NCBI RefSeq assembly: GCF_037176765.1
Contig: NC_090024.1
Coordinates: forward strand, 159,401,278 to 159,465,277
Reading direction: 5' to 3'
DNA length: 64,000 nucleotides
DNA from: Anolis sagrei
Lineage: Eukaryota; Chordata; Lepidosauria; Squamata; Anolidae
Shown: one piece after another, positions 23,601 to 37,003 of the stretch
How the letters are laid out: the number at the start of each line of letters is the position of its first letter
Position numbering within the stretch: the stretch's first letter is position 1
Notes under the pieces: model-generated
The model's input: the letters and a program-made list of their open reading frames with translations, nothing else
The model's database searches: none
Told to the model about the DNA's origin: nothing
Program-made: the position numbers and the translations under genes

Positions 23601-26600
23601 AAGGTCACTTCTACACTGCCAAATAAAATCCAGATTATCTGCTTTGAAGTGGGTTGTACGGCAATTAGGCTCAAATAATCCAGTTCAAAGTAGATAATCT
23701 GGATTATATGGCAGTGTAGAAGGGGCCAAAGATTCAGATGACTGACACAAATCTCCCTTGCAGACTCAGCAAAAGGCTTTTTGAGACACATGTTTTAAAT
23801 ACAATGCCTAAACTCCCTGTCCTTAAAAGCAGTGAGTGGACATTTGTTATTCAAAGGAAGCAAACTTTTGGTCCCCCTCTTGACAGCCATCATGACTTGA
23901 CCCTGCTGTTGTATATCTTGGATTTATGAGCCTTGAACTGCTTTCTGACTCCTCCACTTGGACTTTGTTCTGATTTATGGCTTCTTAGCTGTTTGTTACC
24001 AGACTGGTGTTTTGACTTCTGAATTTCTTTCTGGCTGAGAGTTTAGAGTGGGACAGATTGCTTCCAGTCTAAACAACTCCTTTTCAGCTATAGAATCGGT
24101 GGATGCATCAGCACAACAGCATTAATGCAGTTTGACACCCCTTTAATTGTCAAGGCCCAATGCTATGGAATTCAGAGATTTGTAATTTGCTGAGACACCA
24201 GTACTTTTGGGCAGAGAAGGCTAAAAGCCTTGTAAAACCACAATTCTCATGATTCCATAGAAATGAGCCATAACAGCAGAAGTGGTATCAAACTGCATTA
24301 TTTCTACAGTGTAGATGTTCCTTCTGGGGAAGACAACTAAGCACTTCAGGAGCAGTTCTAATGACAGACAGGTCTCAAATTAGATAAGACTTTGCAAAAT
24401 GTTTGGACCCTTCACAACAAAGAAAAGTGAGAACACTTTTGCCCTGAGGAACTCATCCCATGAGGAAGGGAGAGCAGGGTGAATTATCTTCATTACCCCA
24501 GTGTTTTGTTCCAATCTGTTTATAAGGAAAACAGACAATATATTCACCCCCATCACAAGCAATATACTTTTGTCCATTTTCCCAGTAATCTTCCATGTTC
24601 TGAGCTATCACACAGGTAAGAGTAGTCAAAACGAGAACCTCAGAATGGGGAAAGTATGAAATCTAGGCCTAAAAGGGGGGAAAGATGGCTGTAGTCCTGC
24701 CTGTCAAGTACAAAGACCTCAAAGATTTTTTGACCAAAAACAGGCAGACCATTTGTCACTGCATGATTCCTATGACTGCCTGATTAATCTTATATTGGGT
24801 ACTAGAGTCCCTCTGGGGCAGATTTGTATCTTATGCCCCCCTTCACAGAGTATTTGTCTTCCTCAGATGAAGAATAAGATGAAGTCGAGCCCTTCCTCAG
24901 CAGTTCAGCCTAATGAACAATCAAGCACTCCTCCAATTCAGCAAGAAGGAGAGCTAGAGGGAAAATATCCAAGTCCACATAAGAGATTATTAAAAAAAGC
25001 TTTTGCCACAGACTCTCAGATGCAGCAAAAGTCTATGTGTCCACAGATGAGAGATATGCACTGTAAATACTATTGGGCATGTGGCTTTGGGCTGAGCTCA
25101 ATCTCATTTAAAGCAAGCTAGCATCTCCCAGTTGGCTACTGAAAGCCACTTCCTTCCACCAGATGACTTTTGTTCCTTGAGTTCTTTGCAACTATCATTG
25201 GGGCAGATGGGGTGTAAACAGAGTATACGAGAGAGACAAAATAGGGCACTACATTTCACTGGGATGTAGAGGATATAAATGGATCAGATGTAGAGGGTGG
25301 ATCAGGAACTACATTTCACAGGGTAAATAGGGTGTAAATAGATCATATGGATGAAGCTCTTCCTCCTCTCCTTCTCAGGGCCCACATTATCTGTGCGTGG
25401 ACTAAGATAACTCAGTTCAAAGCAGATATTGTGGGATTTTCTGCCTTGATAATCTGTGGAATGTCCCTTAGTCTCTTTCTCTTCCATCACCCCATTTCAA
25501 AATATAATAGTTTCACCAAGAATAATCCAATGAAGTAATTATGTGGCACACTTCCTTTTGTCCCAATATAAATCCAAAGCAGAGATTGTGTGGCAGTCAA
25601 TTGATTTTATAACGTACTAATTGTAGATTGTAGATTGATTTTATAACATACTAATGTGATGTTAACAGAATTAAAAATGAAGTAAGATAATGCACATTAG
25701 CACTGATTCATATTTTTTGTGTAGATGGAGCCTTAGGCACAGATAGACACAGACATCATAACTGTATACATTATACATTAGAGTATTATACCCTAACCAC
25801 ACTACCTTGATCATTCAAACAAGAAAGAAAAAGTATTTTGCACCACATGCAAAAAAATTCAGACTCGGGTTTTGAGCTGATATTCCATGGTTCTAAAACG
25901 ACACTTGGTTCCATAAATGCTCACCTAGTTCAAGATCTCTTATCCCCATGTACATTTCAAGAAGATCATCCACTTTTTTGATAGCCTTTTCTTCAACGTC
26001 TGAAGGCTTTAGAAAAACAAAAACAAAAAAATATAAAAAGTAACCTTCAAAATTTACATTGATTATTGACTATTCAGATTGAATACATTTTGCTTTGCTC
26101 AAGTTGCTAAAACTGGATAAGACATTAGACAAATAAGGGTCTCATGTGACACAGAGCTGGAAATAGATTAAGAATAAATGGGGATATTGCATTTTCATAA
26201 GCCTTACTGATTACTCTTCCTTCTGTCTCTCTTCTTTGGTTTTGTTTTGTTTTTCCTCCCATTATGGAGAATGAATTGTGCCATGCAAAGAATTAGCTTA
26301 CATTAGCCCCAGGGGGTCCTTTGGTACCATTATATGGGGAAAATTAGACATGATCCTATTGAACGCACAAGAAGAGAAGTGGCTTGAATGCTGGACTGTA
26401 ACTCTGGAGACTTCTGTTCAAATCCCTTCTCAACCATGAAACACATTGAGTGACCCTGGGCAAGTTTCACCCTAACAATTTCTGTGTGTAAGTTTTGTGC
26501 TGCTGTTTCCCATCCTACACTTTAACATCCACAAAAGAAGCAGTTGGGTCAGTTCCGATATAGCTATCCTTATAAAACATAGTCTGCTGATGTTGTGTTT

Positions 26601-29600
26601 CCTATCTTAAATCATAATTTCTGAATGATATCTGAACCAGAATACTGGTTTAAAGGTTTCTAAAACCAAGAGTTATGTCCCATATCCTCAGAAGTCACAA
26701 TCATAATGGAGAAACTTACCATTTCTTCCACTGTAGCAGGTCCTTTATTTCTCAGTCGAAGAGTTTCTCTGCCTCTGGAGATTTTCCCTTCTACAAAAGT
26801 TCCACCCTTTGCTCTTGGCTCAATCATATCTGTAGTAGAAATTAATTGTAGAATTTGAAATGTTGATCAAAAATAATAATCATTTTAGGTAATGCTCAAA
26901 AGAAATGAAAAATAGGGGTTCACAATTTATAGTCTAATTATTGATCAATCAAAACAAATATCTAAACATTTAGAATGACTGTTCTTACCTTTATATTTCA
27001 AATTGCATGGATACTTACTTTATCTGAAAACATACACAAAAGGAAACTAAAAAGTATAATTGATTATGAAAACATGTCACTCACCAAATGATTTCATTGG
27101 TTCTATTAATTTTAGCGTAAATGTCTGTCCCTTTTCCAAGTCTTTTAAAATTTTAGCCACTTCATAATGACGACAGCCAATTATGCTTTTTCCATTGATA
27201 GATTCTATGTGGTCACCAACACATATAACTTTTATTTGGTCAATAAGGCTACCTGCTTTAATTCTCTGTTGGATGAAAAGATATTATATTAGTTGTGAGG
27301 AACTAAAGAAACAAAAAATAAAGGAATTCAGTATATTCATAGCAAACAAACAGATGAGAATTATGTGGTTTATTGGAGGCATTGACAAAAGATCAAATAC
27401 CAGCTGAGAATGCACAGCCACATATGTATAAGTCATGCTTGCTGAACTTCACTTGCACAACTGTGAAATGGATGCAACAGCTAAAAAACTATAACCATAT
27501 AAGTAAAGACATTTATTTATAAGATACTGCTGGAGCTCAGCAGCAGGATGCTGGGAAATCCTCAGAGGATGACGGAAATTATGGTCTGTGTGTGATCAAG
27601 GACCATTCCCACACAGTCCTATATCCCAGAATATCAAGGCAGGAAATCCCTCATTATCTGAGTGTGGATTCAGATAACCCAGTTCAAAGCAGATATTGTG
27701 AGATTTTCTGCCTTGATATTCTGGGATATAGGGCTATGTGGAAGGGCCCCAGGCTGAAACACAGGCTGAATTGAAGGCCTTAGATCTGAGAGAAGGATCA
27801 GCAGTTCCCAAGGATGTTTAGAATTCTGTTTCTCATGGGAATCAGCCTTCAATAGATGAGGAGTTAACCCGTGATATCAGATTGGGCCTCCACGTGGAGG
27901 GAGTAAAGGATAAATTAATTAGACTGCAGAAAGACTTTCAGACCCAGGTGTCAAAGAGATGACTTCGTGGTTTCTTCATAGGGCCTGAGCTTAAATTAAG
28001 TGATGTTTTCTCAGAGTCTCCAGAGTAGACAACGTTGCCATAGAATCAAGTTCCATGCTTGTGTGTTTGCCTATGTTCCTGTAAAAGCTTTACCTTGGAA
28101 TATCTACTGTTTTTATGCTTATGATTTATGCCTATGATCTTGATATCCTGGATTCCATGTACCTTGCCTTTATGGACTATCAAACTTTGTACATATGTAC
28201 TACTGCTATTTTATAGCACCTTTCCTACTGCTTTTGGGGAATTGCCTTTTTCCCTTTTGTATATGCTTTTTAAAATAAATTGCTATAGTTAGATACTAGT
28301 GGACTCTGGTGTGGTGCTAGGTGAAAAAGGGTGACTCCTAAGGCTAGAGTGCAACAGGTACTTTGTTGACTTATTTAATTTATATCACATTTATTCCTTG
28401 ATGACTCACAAAAAAAAACAAAGCAAATCTTAAAAACTGTTAATACAAATAAATAATTTTACTAAAATCCACATAATTAAACATTTTAAACCACTGCTAT
28501 AGGATTTCAGCCCTTTTCTCCCATTTATGTCATGTTGTCAATACCCCACATTCACATCATACTTTTGAAAGCATGGATTGATTTCCATAGTGTGATTCTA
28601 CACCCTTTTAAGTGAAACAAACAATCACTAAAACAATTTTGTTATTCCATTTCTGCCCAAACATTTCACACTCTCATCATCTTTACCTTTATGAAGGCAC
28701 ATCCATTTCCATTGTCAGTAATGGTAAGCCCAAGTGAATCTTCAGATTTGAAAACTTGCACTTCCTTTTTTATTCCTTTTATGTGTGCAAATATAAAGTC
28801 TTCAAGACCAATCTGAACTCCTAGGAGCTTGTCCATATCAATTTTGTGGGTATTCAAAGTGCAAAACATTATCTACAAGGCAAGGGGGGAAATGTATGTT
28901 ATTTGCTTTGTCAGAAACAGCCATTTGCAATAGATAACATCACAACAGATTTGTGACCAGAATCAGGTTAGCCATAGTGTCGATATAACAGATGCACTCC
29001 CAAAGCATTGGGTAGATCTCAGAAACATTATTAAAATAGCTAAAGGGTTACTGGAGCTGTGGTGGCACGGCAGTACCAGAAGATTTGAATCTCTTTTTCT
29101 TGCTTTGCTAGTTTGTATGAATTTATTTTAGCCACACATTTTGCAATCAGGTAGCTTCCCCAGGTTGCAGTCATAGGGCCAGCAACCTGGCAATCATTGT
29201 TAGAGTCTTTAGACCCACCCCTTTTCCCAGGGTTTTGGAGGCAAAGGAGGACTTTTGTTCAGTCTCACTGTTTGAAGCCTAACAGCAGGACGTGTGGGAT
29301 TCTCTTTCCCACCTGCACAAAAGCTTCACTTCTCACAGCTCTGCCAGGGGGAGTAAAGGGATGGTCCCACAGCTTTTGCTGGGGGAATACAGCCAGCCTT
29401 TGCTGGGGCAACAGGACAGTTCCTACAGCCTTTGTGGAGTAAAACTAAAGGACACCTTTCAGCTTGGCAGACCTACAGCAACCATTGTCTGGTAAGGGAC
29501 CACTCGGGCTATCCATAAAGTAGTTTGGAGCCGGGAGTAGGTGCCTCAAACCAGCAATGTAAAGAAAGATTGCCCAGTCATAAGATTTCCCTAAGGAAGA

Positions 29601-31880
29601 AAGGAACAGTTTACCACCAGTTGCCTGCCCTTGATAGCAGATTGAGGAAGCTACCGGTTTTCCAAGGTTATCATCATTCATCATCATCATTTTATTACTT
29701 ATTCATCGCTCTCCATCCAAGATGCTCTAGGCGATTTACAAGCTAAATTGTAAAGGATAAAAATACATACATACAGATATGGATAAAATTAACATAGATC
29801 AAAGCATTTGTAAGGGTTATAAGGGTTATAAAGCATTTAATTAATTTTTTGAAGATTTAAGCCCAAATAAAGAACTTATTTTGAGCCTCAATAGAACTTT
29901 GTGTTGGGAAATCTAAGGGGCCCTTCAGCTGAGGCACCCCAGCGTCCCGTTGGGCATACAGAAGGCACGTCCTGTAAACAGACGTTATTTCAGGCCCAGC
30001 ATTGAACAGCACAGTAGCCATTACTTAAAAATGATAATACATTAACCATAAGTATAATGGGAGTATGTATTAGTAACCCTCTATTAGTGCATCCTTTTTC
30101 AAAATGCTTTTAATTTTTCAAGCCATTAAAATAGAGAAATGACCTCACAAATAGTTTCCGCTAAGGCTAAAAATATTTTTTGCAATAAGGAGCAAATACA
30201 TGTCATTGTGAGCTCAGGAACAACTGAAGCTCAATTTAGTAATGACAACACAAACAACATTTCCTGGAATAAAGCATTCGCATTTATTGCTTACAGCTAA
30301 AGAGGCTTGGCACCAGCATGCCCTGGATCCAATACCAATCAACCCTCCTGCCAACTTAGGTGCTGAGTATGGCAACCAATTCACCCAGGCCACCTCCAGA
30401 AATTTCAAGCATCTGATTCCACAGGGATAGAAACCATTACCTGGTTCCTCTGCCACACAAGCTGGACATAATCCTGTTTCTCAAAAGAGGATCCAAAGCC
30501 ACATTTGAAGGGCACCCATGCTCCCATCTTCTCACAACTAAATCTGGACCCATGCTAAAATGTCCTAAAGTTCTGAATATGCACTCGAAACAAGACCTGC
30601 ATTCCCTGAACACATTGGTGTTCAAGGGAAAAAAAGGGGGGTTGGGCTGGATGACCCTTATGGTCTCTTCCAAATCTAAGAATCTGTTATTTGACCTACC
30701 CCCGGGCTCAAGTATTTGCCAGGCTTTAACAACTGCCCTATGTCCTATATGATATTTCTAGACCTAATGCCATATCTATGAGTAGCTGAATGCAATGAGC
30801 CACAGGATGATGTCAAAAGATTTCCATATTATTCCCTCATCTTTGAATAATTTTACAAGGATCTTTCTTACTGTTCTTGTGGTGATCAAATCCAAGTGTT
30901 CATTGCCCCCAAAGTCACAGTATAAAAACACAAGAACATTTCATCCATCCCTCTTTAGAAGTAGCAAGATTTTCTTTGAGTATCCTATGCAGATGAACAA
31001 GTAAGTCATAGTATGAATTTTGGATTATATGCAACACGTACAGAATAAACATATACCAGTGTTCCCATAAAAACTAGAAAGAAAGGGAAGAAGAAAAAGG
31101 AAATGTTACAGCACATTTTAAGACTATGGCTTTTATTTTCACATGAGCTTTTATGGATGTAACCCACTTATTTGGATCTAGAACAAAGTGGTACAGAATG
31201 GTACAGCACCTGAAAAAGCAGATTTCTATCCATGAAAGCTCATGCAAAAATAAAAGACAACTTAGTCTTAAAGATTTTGCCACATTTATTTTTCCTTTTT
31301 CCTCCTCTTTCCTTCTTCCTGTTTATCATGTGAAAGGCTAATATTGCCACCTCTTTGAAAACTAATACATTTTATTGTGACAAAAGGGCAGCATGTGTAA
31401 TGTTACTTAGAATGAATACAATGTCATGAAGAAGCCATCCATAACTGACTGGTGACTGTTATCCCATCACTGATCAGTTATAGATGTCATTTTATCAACT
31501 CTTCTTAAAAATAATTTTATGAACTCTGTTAAAAAGTACTGCCACATTGTCTGACCGTGTTAAAATGTAAACACGTCTCTGCTGTCGTTGAAAGTACACT
31601 TTCAACTAAGGACTTTAATCTGTAATAAACTTTGTACTTCCTGGAGTGACTCATAAAAAGTGTGAGTAGTTTTAGATTTTACTTGTGAGGAAGGACCTGG
31701 CAAAACCATATCAGAGTACAGGCAATCCTGAGTTAACAAAAACTGACTTACAAACGTCTCATAGGGGGAGAGACAATGGGAAGTGAGAGAAATTGACCCC
31801 TACAGCCCAACAGGGACACAGACATAAAAACAAACACCACAAGGATGTTAGCCCTTCTCTATGCTATTCAAAGCACTCTC

Positions 31881-31937
<57 letters not shown>

Positions 31938-34900
31938 GCTGTAGTTATACTTCCAAATTCAACTTAGGAATAAACCTATAGAACTTATCTTGTTTGTAAC
32001 ATGTGAACTGCCTGAATGCTTTTCCTAAGGAAAATCTATTACATTCATTGGATCATCATAAGATGATAGGGAACTTGAATGCACACACACAATGCAAAGA
32101 AGATCTCATTAAAATAAATTTCATTAAATTGGCAAAAAAAGAACAGTAGCTTACCATCAGGTATATGCTAGGACATAGCTGCTTGGTAACATCTATAGCA
32201 GTAGTGGTGAACTTATGGCATGCATTGCCATCACTCCCCCCCCCCCTTACTCACTTGCCCATTTGCCTATCCCCTTGCTTGATCACCCACCTGCTCACTT
32301 GCCTACCCACCTGCCCCCCTCTCACTCACTCGCTTGCTTATTCCACCACCCCACTTGCTCGCCCCCCCCCCTTGGGCTTTCCACCCCACTTACTGCCACA
32401 CACACCCACTCACCACCCCCTGATTCCCCTTCCCTTCACCCCTGGTGTGGGCATTCCATCTCTAAAAGGTTTGCCAACACTGATCTACAGTTTGCCACAG
32501 TTTGTTTACATGTAGGTTGTATGCAAATGTTCAATGGCAGTCATGGCTACAACCTAGGACTGTCACTGCTGTGACCAAGAGCTGCATAATTTCAGCAAAA
32601 ATGATTACTTTTATATTGTTGTTTGTTACCCACTTCTTAAGTCAAAGTTTATTTCAGTCTTTTTATGCTTATCAAAATAGTTATTAATTTTAGAACATAC
32701 ATTGGGTAAACAGAGAAGCAACTTCATATATCAAGGGATACTGATTTTTTTAGAGAAATATCCATGTTAAGTCTGTTACCTCTTATGACTTCTTAAAGTC
32801 GAATGAATTTGTGACAATATAAACTGTAAAGTATTAGAAAACCAGGGGTGAGAATAAGACCCTAATGATGAACAATTATAATTGTTTCTTGGTTTAAATT
32901 ATACCATGCTTTTGTTTCAACATGGGACTACACTGGTTGAATTAATCTGCAGAGAAGTCAGCTATAGCAGAGCACTTGATGAACCAATGTGGACACGGAA
33001 AAATATTTGAAAACACAGAAATGTTGGACCACTCTGATAACCATTATGTCAGACTACACAGAAAAGACATTGAAATCCACAGATGCATGGGTCTCCTGGA
33101 GCAGCATTAATGCAATCTGACTCTCCTTTAATTGCCATGGCCCAATGCTATGGAATTCAGAGATTTGCAATTTGTTGAGGCACCAGCACTTTTTGGTAGA
33201 GAAGGCTAAATTCCCATGATTCCATAACAATGAGCCATAACAGCTGAAGTAGTGTCAAACTGCATTATGTCTACAATGTAAATTTATTTGTGTATTTACA
33301 GCATTTCTACCCTGCCCTTCTCAACCCTGGAGGGGAATCAAGGTGGCTTCCTGTGTTGCTAGATAAATCTTCTCTGTGTGGCTAGACAACTAGGAACTTT
33401 GGGATCAGGTGAAAATTATCCCTGAGAATTTTCCTAATGACAGACTTAAAGTGGAGTTTGTAAACTGTTTGCTTTCTGCCCCTGTTGCTAAAAGGGTGAC
33501 CCCCATATTTTTTGCAGACAATACACCTCTGGCCCTACACTGTGTTCAAGCCAAAGATGTAGTCCACTTATGATGATCCACAGAAAGCTATTTCTGCCAA
33601 CTGTCAGATTTGGTAACTGTAGCAAGAAAGACTATGGTACCCTTGTCAGTGCCTTCTGGGCCAGCATCAGCAGTGGAATGAGGTGGCTCCAGCGGACCAG
33701 TTCCAGGAGGGCTTTGTAAATCAATTTCTAGAAGAGCTGATCAGTGTAGAATGCTTTGGACCCCTAACAGCCTTACTAGGGTTGTGCCTGAAAATTGATG
33801 GTTGGCTAGAAGTCGCCAACATGTCTCTTGATCTATGATACCCTTAAGCATTTTTACAGCCCTTCCTGAACTCCACACCCTGGTTTTCTCCAGTTGTCAG
33901 GAACCACAGAGGAAGAAATATATGCAGCCATGACTATCAGTGGTAGAAAAGGATTACTGGTGATAGGCAAGTCTTGGGTTGGACGAGAACTTGGACCCAA
34001 GACAGCAGACAACTTGGGGGCTCTGAGCGCTAGCAAGTATAAACCTGATCAAGAAGTGATCTGTCCATGAACAGTACAAAGTTCTTTAATTCCTAAATCA
34101 CTGCCATCTCCCCTGGTACAATGGAAACAATGTCTAGAATGTGCCCAGCAACATGAGTGAAACCAGAAACCATTTGAGACAGACCTATGAATTGGCATGG
34201 GTTGCGAACCTGAGGGAGGTGAGCAAGCAAGTTGGGATGGTGTTGTAAGCACGTCCTCAGCATGGATACTGAAGTCCCCCAGCATCAGAAAATACAGTGA
34301 TTCCAATGGCACTACTGAAATCAACGCAGCTATCTGGTTGAGCAGTGAAACAGGTGGTACACCAACAGAATCCCTAGTCTGCCTTGGTCTCCATCTTCAA
34401 ATAAACACTCTCAAGCTGAGGGCCATCCTACACTTAAGTAAAACCTGAGAGGAAGTAGTTTTTAAAAACCTGCTTCCTCTTGGGGGTTTTGGTCTCCACC
34501 CCCTCCCATAACTCTGGGCTTTCCCTCGGGGGATGGCAGCCAGTCACCCCATGTCCCCCATTCCCTTCCACCAAAAAAAGCTTCCTGGGGGTGGGAAGGG
34601 CCTTGCTGGCAGCGCAGGCCCCTCTTTACAGACCTCCTGATGCTTGAAAATGATGTGTCAGGAGATGGGGGGAGGGATTTCCCTCTTCCCCCTGTACCTC
34701 CTGAAGCATCATTTTCAAGAGTCAGAAAGACTGTGAAGAGGGGCCTGCACTGCTGGCAACCCCCACCCCTTGGTATGTTTTTTGTTTTGTTTTTTGTTTT
34801 GTTTTTTGCTGGAGAGGAATGGGGGTAAGGGGGAGTGGATTGGTGTTCTCCAGGAGCCCAAAGAACCAGGCCGGCTGTGGGGATTGACTCCTGGAATTCT

Positions 34901-36965
34901 GTGATCCTGGGGGTCAATCCCCACAGGCCAGGCACCTAAATAGATCCAGATCCTTCAGTAAAGTTCAGAGCTGTTGAGGCATTATATTAATCCAAAGTAA
35001 ACTGGGAAAACCCAGTTTATTTTGGATTAATCTAAATTTATCTAAAGCATTGTTTGGATGTCTTGGTAATCTCATTACCTATCACAGGTTTTGGCCTGTG
35101 TAAAAAGGGTCCTGAGGCATAAGATGCCTGGTCAGGGGAGTATGATCCCAAAGCCACTCTACCTCTCTGTTCCCCAGGTCTTGTCTAATGTTGCACAGAG
35201 ACTGCTGTGGTAAAAAGATGGGGGAATGACTATTATTTTGCCTTTCATAGAACTGGCATTAAGCAACATTAAGAAACATGAGATGATACGACTCCATTTA
35301 GATCTGTAACTAGGCAGCACTTACAGACATCAACCTCCATCTCAGTTTTATGCTATCTCCTATTGAAAAGGTATCAGTCAATCTAGGACTTTAATCATTC
35401 TTTTTTCTCCCTTGTTTCCTACAGAGTATCCATTTCTATGTAAGATAGCAGTCCCAGTGTAACAAAACATTGATGGTTTTGCCCTGCATTCCCAAGGAAT
35501 AATTCAAATTCCAAACAAGTTTGGCACAAAAAAGTAACACAAAAATAAAATACAATATAGTGGTGTGTATGTCCCCAAATAGGGAATGCTCTTCTATTTT
35601 TAATAGTTTGATCATACTGAATAAAGAGGATTATACATATTTTCATAAATCAATCAGTCTCAATTGATATGTTCACATGACACATGTCATAATTTTATTT
35701 TTAAGAAACATCTTACTGTGAAAAAGAAAAAATGGTAGTGTATGTCTCACAGTCTTAACATTTTGCTCTTCCTGCCAGCAGTAAAAACAGGCTAGAGACT
35801 CTCTGGCCAGAATTTACATGTTGTTTGTTGTTCATTCGTTCAGTCGTTTCCGACTCTTCGTGATCTCATGGACCAGTCTAAGGAATTTACATAAGGAATA
35901 TATTATATAAGTCAAGCTACACATGTGCAGACAAACTATTATGCACTAGATGTATTCCACTCATAGTAGCAAAAGCAGAGCTGAGCAAACTGTATGTGAA
36001 TCTGTACCTTGTCTTAACAGATTATGTAGTTTGGTTGTGTTGTGATTTCACATTGTAGACACTAATGGCATTTTGAATTGGAGAATTCCATGCTACAGTT
36101 ACGAATCTGTAACCACTGAATCGTCGAAGCCCAACTTAACAGCCAGAAGTAGTGTTGGGTGATTGAAGTCCATTCAGCTTCAGATTACACTGCAAAGAGG
36201 GTGATGTTTACAGCCCTTTGTATTTCCTGTCTCACCCTTCCTCTCTGATGGGAAAGGGTTGGAAACATCCTTCTCCTTGCACCCTGATAAGCAGTTGAAT
36301 ACACCTCCTTCATCCAGTGCAGTAGCTGGTTATTCAAGTAGGATTGAGGAGTGGGGCCAGGAGATATTATTTAGTTATATACTAAGTAGCATAGTAAAAG
36401 CAATGGTATTCCCCATAGTCATCTACAGATGTGCGAGCAGGACCATAGGGAAGGCTGAGTGAAGGAAGATAGATGCTTTTGAACTGTGGTATTGGAGGAA
36501 AATTCTGAGAGCGCCTTGGACCACAAGAAGATCCAAGCAGTCCACACTTCAGGAAATAAAGCCTGACTGTTCATTGGAGAGAAGGATATTAGAGGCAAAG
36601 ATGAAGTACTTTGGCCACATTATGAGAAGACAGGAAAGCTTAGAGAATACAATGATGCTGGGGAAAATGGAAGGAAAAAGGAAGAGGGGCCAACCAAGGG
36701 CAAGATGGATGGATTGTATCCTTGAAGTGACTGGCTTGACCTTGAAGGAGCTGGAGGTGGTGATGGCCAACAGGGAGCTCTGACATGGACTGGTCCATGA
36801 GGTCACAAAGAGTTGGAAGCAACGGAATGAATGAACAACAACAAACTAAGTAGCAACACCTTGAAGACACACAGTAGCAACAAAGTCAGAATACCTGTTA
36901 ATTCTCCTATCAATAAAAAAAGTCTCCTTGTAGAAAGAGAAACCAGGATACAAAAAAGCATAAAC

Positions 36966-37003
<38 letters not shown>

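Noticed and set aside
34462-34935. 157-codon minus-strand frame
   Set aside because: Lies inside the 693-bp foldback element and reflects its GC-rich palindrome.
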